This document shows, piece after piece, positions 35,657 to 41,297 of a stretch of DNA of 41,297 bases (positions are counted from its first letter, which is position 1; each line of letters starts with the position of its first letter). Source of the DNA: Streptomyces sp. JJ38 (lineage in GTDB: Bacteria; Actinomycetota; Actinomycetes; Streptomycetales; Streptomycetaceae); the NCBI RefSeq assembly GCF_019303475.1, contig NZ_JABLSI010000046.1, forward strand, positions 1 to 41,297, written 5' to 3'. The translations under genes were made by a program, and so were the position numbers. Below the pieces are notes generated by a model. The model did no database searches. It saw only the letters and a program-made list of their open reading frames with translations, and was not told the DNA's origin.

Positions 35657-36256
35657 ATGCGGGCCAAGATCACGTACTTCGTGCTGGCGGCGGTGCTCGT
35701 CGTCTACTTCGCGCTGGTCGGCAGCCGGGGCGTGCTGCTGATCCAGCAGGGCACGGCGATCACCGTCACCTTCGGCGTCGCCGTGCTCGTGCTGCCGCTC
35801 ATCGGCATCTGGTTCCTGTGGCAGAACACCCGCTTCGCCCTGAGCGCCGGACGGCTCGCCCGGGAGCTGGACGCCGAGGGCGGGCTGCCGCGGGACGAGC
35901 TCGAGCGCACCCCCTCCGGGCGCATCGACCGGGCCTCCGCCGACGCCGTCTTCGCCCGTCGGCAGGCCGAGACGGAGGAGCGACCGGAGGACTGGCGCAG
36001 CTGGTTCCGGCTGGCCGTCGCCTACCACGACGCCCGCGACACCCCGAGGGCCCGCAAGGCCATGCGGCACGCCATCACGCTGCATCGCCGCGAGGAGACG
36101 TCGCGGGCCGCGCGCCCGGCCGCGGAACCGGCCACCGGCGACCGGGAGACCTCCGGCGACCGGGAGACCTCCGGCGACCGGGAGAAGACCTCCGGAGCCC
36201 AGGCGGCCTCGGAATCCCGGGAGACCGACGGCGAGGGCGCGCCGCAGACCCGGTAA
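35657..36256 (+). CDS. Membrane protein with TPR-like segment
   Basis: A 199-aa protein with two N-terminal transmembrane helices (about 5-22 and 33-55), then a charged cytosolic region. EDWRSWFRLAVAYHDARDTP, followed by RARKAMRHAITLHRREE, looks like one or two degenerate tetratricopeptide helices, a protein-binding fold. The tail is disordered and contains three Gly-Asp-Arg-Glu-(Lys)-Thr-Ser repeats. It starts at an ATG 12 bases after dapB with GGAGGG upstream, so it shares the dapB transcript. The function is unknown; conservation of this gene next to dapB in Streptomyces is my recollection. Confidence 0.85.
   Translation: MRAKITYFVLAAVLVVYFALVGSRGVLLIQQGTAITVTFGVAVLVLPLIGIWFLWQNTRFALSAGRLARELDAEGGLPRDELERTPSGRIDRASADAVFARRQAETEERPEDWRSWFRLAVAYHDARDTPRARKAMRHAITLHRREETSRAARPAAEPATGDRETSGDRETSGDREKTSGAQAASESRETDGEGAPQTR
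36135..36191 (+). repeat. Three tandem ~18-bp repeats in the tail of the TPR-like gene
   Basis: Units 36135-36152 and 36153-36170 are identical; the third (36171-36191) carries a 3-base AAG insertion. They encode Gly-Asp-Arg-Glu-Thr-Ser twice and a variant with an added Lys. The in-frame, slippage-prone array is likely to vary in length between strains. Confidence 0.85.
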
Positions 36257-36272
36257 CGGGGAACCCCGCCGC

Positions 36273-36839
36273 TCAGCCCCGTCCTCCGGGTCCGTAGTCG
36301 GCAGCCCAGGCCTCCAGCACGTCCGCGGCCCGCTCGAAGCTCTCCGGCTTGCCGAGGAAGTCCGCGCTCCGGTCGGTCACGAGCGTGCGCAGCGGTTCGC
36401 CCGAACGCCGCTCGATCAGCACGGCCTGCCCCTGCACGGTGCGCGGGAGGCCGAGCCAGCGCACCGGCTGCTGCACCGTGCGCACGGCCGCGATCTTCGG
36501 CCACTTCACGGTGACGGTGTGCGTCAGGTTGACCTGCCGCACACCGTGCGAGCTCACCCACACGCCCACCCGCAGCACCCGCAACGCGACCAGCAGCAGC
36601 GCCCCCGCGGAGCCCAGGCACACGGCGGCGCCCGACAGCGTGCCGGCCAGGGTGATGACGACGGCGGAGATCAGCAGGTAGGCGGCCAGCAGGAGCAGCA
36701 CGGCCGCGCTGCCGACCCGCCACGGCCCCGGACGGTAGGGGCGGCGCCACCGGCCCCGGTCCGCGTAGGGCAGCGGTTCCTCGGAGATCTCGGCGCCCGC
36801 GCTCTGTTCGTGGTCGGCCGACAGGATGGTCAGGGGCAC
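36273..36839 (-). CDS. PH-domain-like membrane protein
   Basis: A 188-aa protein with two transmembrane helices (about 44-63 and 66-90) and then a soluble domain, GVWVSSHGVRQVNLTHTVTV, WPKIAAVRTVQQPVRWLGLP, LIERRSGEPLRTLVTD. The domain has the strand pattern of bacterial PH-like (bPH2/YdbT-type) domains, including the Trp and the start of the helix at FLGKPESFERAADVLEAWAA. The start is a GTG with AGGA 6 bases upstream. It converges with the TPR-like gene. The role is unknown; such proteins are usually small membrane accessory factors. Confidence 0.8.
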   Translation of the reverse strand: MPLTILSADHEQSAGAEISEEPLPYADRGRWRRPYRPGPWRVGSAAVLLLLAAYLLISAVVITLAGTLSGAAVCLGSAGALLLVALRVLRVGVWVSSHGVRQVNLTHTVTVKWPKIAAVRTVQQPVRWLGLPRTVQGQAVLIERRSGEPLRTLVTDRSADFLGKPESFERAADVLEAWAADYGPGGRG

Positions 36840-36920
36840 GACGGGTCCTCGCTCGCGATCCGGGCTGTGCGGCAGGGCGGGATGCCCGCCTTGTGATCGG
36901 TGAGGTTATCGGGACCGCCC

Positions 36921-36973
36921 GCGCCCGGTCACCCCCGGGCGCACAACACGGCGCGCCCGGCGTATCCGGGCGC
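36921..36973 (-). terminator. Two tandem hairpins with identical stems
   Basis: Stems GCGCCCGG/CCGGGCGC occur twice (36921-36928 with 36935-36942, and 36953-36960 with 36966-36973), with loops of 6 and 5 bases. They lie just after the 79-aa gene on the minus strand and before the PH-like gene, so they probably end the former. The four arms can also pair in alternative ways. Confidence 0.65.
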
Positions 36974-36979
36974 CCCCGT

Positions 36980-37219
36980 TCAGCGGTTCTCCGTCGCTTC
37001 CTGCTGCTGTCCGCGCGGCTCCTCCAGCCGCACGTCCAGCGCGGGCGCGGCCAGCAGCATCGAGCCTATGAGCCCGGCCACGACGACGAGCGTCAACAGC
37101 ACGCGCCCCGCCAGCTCGCCGACGCTCGGCCGCTCCCGCGGCGGCGGCGTGACGTTACTGCGGAACCGCTGGGCCTCCACGTCAGGGGCGAACGGCTCGG
37201 GTTCTCCGCGGCGGAACAT
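36980..37219 (-). CDS. Small single-pass membrane protein
   Basis: A 79-aa protein: charged, Pro/Arg-rich cytosolic N-terminus (MFRRGEPEPFAPDVEAQRFR), one transmembrane helix (about 44-63, VLLTLVVVAGLIGSMLLAA) and a polar tail ending GQQQEATENR. The ATG at 37219 has an exact AAGGAG site 9 bases upstream; the open frame further upstream is Arg/Ser-rich and has no such site. It is divergent from thyX. No family is recognised. Confidence 0.75.
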   Translation of the reverse strand: MFRRGEPEPFAPDVEAQRFRSNVTPPPRERPSVGELAGRVLLTLVVVAGLIGSMLLAAPALDVRLEEPRGQQQEATENR

Positions 37220-37430
37220 GGGCTCCGGCTCCTTCTGGTCATGATCGACGGCTACGCGGTGAACGTCCGGCGTTTCGCCCGCGTGCCCGATTTCGGGGAC
37301 TTCCTCAAACATGTGGACGACAAGGACAGGTCTGCGGTTGCTTGCCCCGAGCCGGGCGGTGCCGGGGCCGTCCCAGCCGGGCCGTAGGCTGGGCGCCGCC
37401 GACGATGGACGTGATCCGGAAGGACCCTTG

Positions 37431-38153
37431 GTGACCGACGAACCCCGCTTCCGCAGCGACATGACCGTGGAGCTGGTCAAACACAGCGCGGCCGACACCG
37501 ACGTCCTGTGGGCGGCCCGGGTCTCCACGGCCGGGGAGCAGTCGCTGGACGAGCTCAGCAAGGACCCGGAGCGGTCCAAGGGTCTGATCAACTACCTCAT
37601 GCGGGACCGGCACGGCAGCCCGTTCGAGCACAACTCGATGACGTTCTTCGTCAGCGCCCCGCTCTTCGTCTTCCGGGAGTTCCACCGCCACCGGGTGGGC
37701 TGGAGTTACAACGAGGAGAGCGGGAGGTACCGGGAGCTGGAGCCGGTCTTCTACGTGCCGGACGCCACGCGGAAGCTCGTGCAGCAGGGTCGGCCGGGCA
37801 AGTACGAGTTCGTCGAGGGCACCCCGGAGCAGCTGAAGCTGGTCGAGGCGGCCATGACCGCCTCCTACGAGCAGTCCTACGCGGCCTACCAGGAGATGCT
37901 GGAGGCCGGGGTGGCGCGCGAGGTCGCGCGGGCGACCCTGCCCGTCGGGCTGTACTCCTCCATGTACGCCACCTGCAACGCCCGCTCGCTCATGCACTTC
38001 CTCGGGCTGCGCACCAAGCACGAGCTGGCCAAGGTGCCCTCGTTCCCCCAGCGGGAGATCGAGATGGTCGCCGAGCGGATGGAGGCGGAGTGGGCCCGGC
38101 TCATGCCGCTGACCCATGCGGCCTTCAACGCGAACGGCAGGGTCGCCCCCTAA
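37431..38153 (+). CDS. thyX: Flavin-dependent thymidylate synthase
   Basis: A 240-aa enzyme that methylates dUMP to dTMP using methylene-tetrahydrofolate, FAD and NADPH, independent of ThyA. The ThyX signature RHRVGWSYNEESGRY (Arg86 to Tyr100, RHR followed by eight residues and Ser) and NARSLMHFLGLRTK near the C-terminus are present. The GTG at 37431 follows GGAAGGA by 6 bases. An ATG at 37311 would add a Pro/Arg-rich stretch that does not belong to the family. It lies alone between the small membrane gene and dapA, ending at a hairpin. Confidence 0.96.
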   Translation: MTDEPRFRSDMTVELVKHSAADTDVLWAARVSTAGEQSLDELSKDPERSKGLINYLMRDRHGSPFEHNSMTFFVSAPLFVFREFHRHRVGWSYNEESGRYRELEPVFYVPDATRKLVQQGRPGKYEFVEGTPEQLKLVEAAMTASYEQSYAAYQEMLEAGVAREVARATLPVGLYSSMYATCNARSLMHFLGLRTKHELAKVPSFPQREIEMVAERMEAEWARLMPLTHAAFNANGRVAP

Positions 38154-38213
38154 CCCGTCGGTTGTGTCCGGATTGCGGTAGTTCATGGGGTTCATCTACG
38201 CTGAAAGCACGGA

Positions 38214-38251
38214 CCCGGCACTGCTTGAACCCCCGAGCAGGCAGTGCCGGG
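38214..38251 (+). terminator. Hairpin between thyX and dapA
   Basis: A perfect 11-bp repeat (38214-38224 with 38241-38251) with a 16-base loop; a competing CTGCT/AGCAG pairing exists inside. It lies 60 bases after thyX and 60 before dapA. It probably terminates thyX but could also be in the dapA leader. Confidence 0.6.
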
Positions 38252-38311
38252 ATCCCCATGTGTGAGCCCCGAGGGGGCATTCGGCATGCACCTGCGAGTA
38301 GCGTGGACCCC

Positions 38312-39211
38312 ATGGCTCCGACCTCCACACCGCAGACGCCCTTCGGGCGGGTCCTCACCGCCATGGTCACGCCGTTCACCGCGGACGGCGCGCTCGACCT
38401 CGACGGTGCCCAGCGCCTTGCCGCTCACCTCGTGGACGCCGGGAACGACGGCATCGTCGTCAACGGCACCACCGGCGAGTCGCCCACGACCAGCGATGCG
38501 GAGAAAGCACAGCTCGTCCGGGCGGTCGTGGAGGCCGTCGGGGACCGGGCGCACGTCGTGGCCGGAGCCAGCACCAACAACACGGCCCACAGCCTGGAGC
38601 TCGCCAGTGCCGCCGAGCAGGCGGGCGCCCACGGCCTCCTCGCGGTGACGCCCTACTACAGCAAGCCGCCGCAGGAGGGCCTCTACCGCCACTTCACGGC
38701 CATTGCGGACGCCACCGAGCTGCCCGTGATGCTGTACGACATCCCCGGCCGCTCCGGGGTCCCGATCAACACGGAGACGATCGTCCGGCTCGCCGAGCAC
38801 CCGCGGATCGTCGCCAACAAGGACGCCAAGGGCGACCTCGGGCGGGCGAGCTGGGCCATCGCCGCCTCCGGCCTCGCCTGGTACTCGGGTGACGACATGC
38901 TGAACCTCCCGCTGCTCTCGGTGGGCGCCGTCGGCTTCGTCTCGGTCATCGGTCACGTCGTCTCGCCCGAGCTGCGCGCGATGCTCGAGGCCTACACCAG
39001 CGGCGACGTCACGAAGGCGACGGAGATCCACCAGAAGCTCCTGCCCGTCTTCACCGGTATGTTCCGCACCCAGGGCGTGATCACCACCAAGGCCGCCCTC
39101 GCCCGCCAGGGCCTGCCGGGCGGCCCGCTGCGGCTCCCGCTGGTCGAGCTGACGGAGGAAGAGACCGAGCAGCTGAGGCGCGATCTCGCCGCCGGCGGGG
39201 TAACGCTGTAG
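38312..39211 (+). CDS. dapA: 4-hydroxy-tetrahydrodipicolinate synthase
   Basis: A 299-aa TIM-barrel aldolase that condenses pyruvate with aspartate semialdehyde, the first committed step to diaminopimelate and lysine. Conserved features: TAMVTPF start, NGTTGE substrate loop, TPYYSKPPQEGLYRHF, Tyr142 in YDIPGRSG and the Schiff-base Lys170 in VANKDAKGDL. The ATG at 38312 gives the family length; no strong ribosome site is visible and a GTG 9 bases upstream is possible. It is followed by a 14-bp hairpin that separates it from rnj; dapA and rnj are neighbours in many actinobacteria. Confidence 0.96.
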   Translation: MAPTSTPQTPFGRVLTAMVTPFTADGALDLDGAQRLAAHLVDAGNDGIVVNGTTGESPTTSDAEKAQLVRAVVEAVGDRAHVVAGASTNNTAHSLELASAAEQAGAHGLLAVTPYYSKPPQEGLYRHFTAIADATELPVMLYDIPGRSGVPINTETIVRLAEHPRIVANKDAKGDLGRASWAIAASGLAWYSGDDMLNLPLLSVGAVGFVSVIGHVVSPELRAMLEAYTSGDVTKATEIHQKLLPVFTGMFRTQGVITTKAALARQGLPGGPLRLPLVELTEEETEQLRRDLAAGGVTL

Positions 39212-39264
39212 TCACCACGGACTTCACAATCACATAGCGACACAACTGAACCTGCACAACCAAA

Positions 39265-39304
39265 CGCGCGCGCCACGTGCCCGGCAGGGTGCGTGGCGCG
39301 TGTG
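39265..39304 (+). terminator. Long hairpin immediately before the rnj ribosome site
   Basis: Bases 39269-39282 pair with 39287-39300 (14 pairs, including two G-U) closed by a GGCA tetraloop; further pairs with G-U extend it to 39265/39304. It begins about 55 bases after dapA and ends just before the GAGGAGC ribosome site of rnj (39306-39312), so it is either the dapA terminator or an attenuator in the rnj leader. Confidence 0.7.
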
Positions 39305-39317
39305 GTGAGGAGCTTTC

Positions 39318-41003
39318 TTGAGCCATCCACATCCAGAGCTCGGCCCCCCGCCGAAGCTCCCGAAGGGCGGCCTCAGGGTCACCCCGCTCGGCGGCCTGGG
39401 CGAGATCGGCCGCAACATGACCGTCTTCGAGTACGGCGGCCGTCTGCTCATCGTCGACTGCGGCGTCCTCTTCCCAGAGGAGGAGCAGCCCGGCATCGAC
39501 CTGATCCTGCCGGACTTCAGCTCGATCCGGAACCGTCTGGACGACATCGACGGGATCATCCTCACGCACGGGCACGAGGACCACATCGGCGGCGTCCCGT
39601 ACCTGCTGCGCGAGAAGCCCGACATTCCGCTGATCGGCTCCAAGCTGACCCTCGCCCTCATCGAGGCCAAGCTTCAGGAGCACCGCATCCGCCCCTACAC
39701 ACTCGAGGTGCGGGAGGGTGACACAGAGCGCATCGGCCCCTTCGACTGCGAGTTCATCTCGGTCAACCACTCGATTCCCGACGCCCTGGCCGTCGCGATC
39801 CGCACCCCGGCCGGTCTCGCCGTGCACACGGGCGACTTCAAGATGGACCAGCTTCCGCTGGACGGCCGTCTGACGGACCTGCGGGCCTTCGCCCGGCTGG
39901 GCGAAGAAGGCATCGACCTGCTGCTCAGTGACTCGACCAACGCCGAGGTCCCGGGCTTCGTTCCGCCCGAGCGGGACATCTCGCAGGTCCTGCACCAGGT
40001 CTTCGGCCGGGCCAAGCGGCGCATCATCGTGGCGAGCTTCGCCAGCCACGTGCACCGCATCCAGCAGATCCTCGACGCCGCCCACGAGCACGGCCGCAAG
40101 GTGGCCTTCGTCGGCCGCTCGATGGTCCGCAACATGGGGATCGCCCGTGACCTGGGCTACCTGCGGGTTCCGGCCGGGCTCGTCGTCGACGTCAAGACCC
40201 TCGACGACCTGCCGGAGCACGAGGTGGTGCTCGTCTGCACCGGCTCGCAGGGCGAACCGATGGCCGCCCTGTCCCGGATGGCCAACCGGGACCACCAGAT
40301 CCGCATCGTCCAGGGGGACACCGTCATCCTGGCGTCGTCACTCATCCCGGGGAACGAGAACGCGGTCTACCGGGTGATCAACGGCCTGACCCGTTGGGGC
40401 GCCAACGTCGTCCACAAGGGCAACGCGAAGGTCCACGTCTCCGGCCACTCCTCGGCCGGTGAGCTGCTGTACTTCTACAACATCTGCCAGCCGCGCAACC
40501 TCATGCCCGTCCACGGCGAGTGGCGGCACCTGCGGGCCAACGCGGAGCTGGGCGCCCAGACCGGCGTCCCGCACGAGCGGTGCGTCATCGCGGAGGACGG
40601 CGTCGTCGTCGACCTGGTCGAGGGCAAGGCCAACATCGTGGGGAAGGTGCAGGCGGGATACGTGTACGTGGACGGCCTGTCGGTCGGCGACGTCACGGAC
40701 GCGGCGCTCAAGGACCGCCGGATCCTCGGGGACGAGGGCATCATCTCGATCTTCGTCGTCGTGGACAGCACCACGGGCAAGATCACCGGGGGCCCGCACA
40801 TCCAGGCCCGGGGCTCCGGTATCGATGACGCCGACTTCTCGTCGTTGATGCCCAGGATCGACGAGGCCCTGGCCAAGGCGGCACAGGACGGCATCGGGGA
40901 GGTGCACCAGCTCCAGCAGCTCGTGCGCCGCACGGTGGGCAAGTGGGTGTCCGACACCTACCGCCGCCGGCCGATGATCCTCCCGGTCGTGGTGGAGGTC
41001 TGA
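39318..41003 (+). CDS. rnj: Ribonuclease J
   Basis: A 561-aa metallo-beta-lactamase/beta-CASP ribonuclease with endo- and 5'-3' exo-activity; in Streptomyces it matures rRNA and affects development and antibiotic production. The metal-binding motif THGHEDHIGG, the later HTGDFK and SDSTNAE motifs, the beta-CASP core (VASFASHVHRIQQILDAA) and HVSGHSSAGELL are all present, with a C-terminal domain ending RRRPMILPVVVEV. The start is a rare TTG at 39318, supported by GAGGAGC 5 bases upstream and by the known N-terminus MSHPHPELG... A very strong terminator follows. Notably, an rRNA operon leader appears to follow this rRNA-processing gene. Confidence 0.96.
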   Translation: MSHPHPELGPPPKLPKGGLRVTPLGGLGEIGRNMTVFEYGGRLLIVDCGVLFPEEEQPGIDLILPDFSSIRNRLDDIDGIILTHGHEDHIGGVPYLLREKPDIPLIGSKLTLALIEAKLQEHRIRPYTLEVREGDTERIGPFDCEFISVNHSIPDALAVAIRTPAGLAVHTGDFKMDQLPLDGRLTDLRAFARLGEEGIDLLLSDSTNAEVPGFVPPERDISQVLHQVFGRAKRRIIVASFASHVHRIQQILDAAHEHGRKVAFVGRSMVRNMGIARDLGYLRVPAGLVVDVKTLDDLPEHEVVLVCTGSQGEPMAALSRMANRDHQIRIVQGDTVILASSLIPGNENAVYRVINGLTRWGANVVHKGNAKVHVSGHSSAGELLYFYNICQPRNLMPVHGEWRHLRANAELGAQTGVPHERCVIAEDGVVVDLVEGKANIVGKVQAGYVYVDGLSVGDVTDAALKDRRILGDEGIISIFVVVDSTTGKITGGPHIQARGSGIDDADFSSLMPRIDEALAKAAQDGIGEVHQLQQLVRRTVGKWVSDTYRRRPMILPVVVEV

Positions 41004-41023
41004 CGAAGCCTCAGTTGTTGCAC

Positions 41024-41063
41024 GGGGCGGGTGGCCCGGATTTGCATCCGGGCCACCCGCTCC
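41024..41063 (+). terminator. Strong terminator after rnj
   Basis: Bases 41027-41041 pair perfectly with 41046-41060 (15 pairs, loop TTGC), and three more pairs (one G-U) extend it to 41024/41063. It starts 20 bases after the rnj stop. Confidence 0.9.
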
Positions 41064-41297
41064 AGTACGTTTACGACCCTGCCTCACGGGGAACCGCGGC
41101 GCCGTACGGCGCCCGAGGGAACCGAGGGCGGGGAAATCCGACTCCGTACATCTGATACGGTCGGGTGCCGCCGAAAGGCAAAAGGATTCCGACTCCTGCG
41201 AGACGAAATCGGACGGGGAAACCCGCCGAAAACATCTGGTAAAGTCGGAGACACCGAAGGGAAGCGCCCGGAGGAAGCCCGGAAGGGAATCCGAAGG
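41064..41297 (+). promoter_or_regulatory. Probable leader/promoter region of an rRNA operon
   Basis: This gene-free stretch carries two imperfect copies of an ~85-base unit. Each has GGGGAAA, then CATCTGATACGGTCGGG (41149 onward) or CATCTGGTAAAGTCGGAG (41233 onward), then (G)CCGCCGAAAGG or ACACCGAAGGG. TACGGT (41156-41161) and TAAAGT (41240-41245) are -10-like. The last part (CGAAGGGAAGCGCCCGGAGG) resembles the leader that precedes 16S rRNA in Streptomyces, as I remember it. The 16S gene itself would start beyond the window. Confidence 0.6.

Overview
The window is chromosomal DNA of very high GC content with a strong G/C bias at third codon positions, frequent GTG starts and actinobacterial gene content (BldB-like protein, ESX type VII secretion, TTG-started RNase J of the S. 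coelicolor type, ThyX). It most likely comes from Streptomyces or a close relative. The left edge cuts infB. The right edge appears to run into the leader of a ribosomal RNA operon.

Layout. (1) 1-5318, plus strand: translation and RNA-modification block infB (5' cut) - ylxP - rbfA - truB - ribF. (2) 5445-30477: a complete ESX-type T7SS locus placed between ribF and rpsO, which are neighbours in many other bacteria. It contains an EspI-like MinD ATPase with a very long disordered N-terminus (minus strand), a lipoprotein, a DUF397 protein that is probably BldB, an hxlR remnant, an unknown gene translationally coupled to eccE (both minus strand), eccB-mycP1, a promoter, a 146-aa helical protein, a WXG/PPE-like protein with a proline-rich tail, a second mycosin, esxB and esxA. 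After a perfect 26-bp hairpin come minus-strand genes: a broken small ORF, a likely immunity-type gene, a 1582-aa RHS polymorphic toxin with a WXG-like N-terminus, and eccC. eccD is divergent from eccC. (3) 30673-35644: rpsO - pnp - M16 protease - dapB. (4) 35657-37219: three small membrane-protein genes. (5) 37431-41003: thyX, dapA, rnj, then a strong terminator and rrn-leader-like repeats to the end.

How the parts fit. EccB, EccC, EccD, EccE and MycP form the membrane machine. EsxA/EsxB are the core substrate pair. The 146-aa and PPE-like proteins and the RHS toxin are candidate substrates made beside it. The RHS C-terminal tip and the genes just after it are lower in GC than the RHS body, as expected for an exchangeable toxin tip with its immunity genes. 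A second lower-GC patch covers the tail of the PPE-like gene and most of mycP2, which suggests that the substrate/protease module is also mosaic.

I found no tRNA, CRISPR array, intact insertion sequence or prophage. The most interesting parts are the toxin cassette between the esxBA terminator and eccC, the mosaic second mycosin, the unknown partner gene of eccE, and several unusually strong hairpins close to translation starts.
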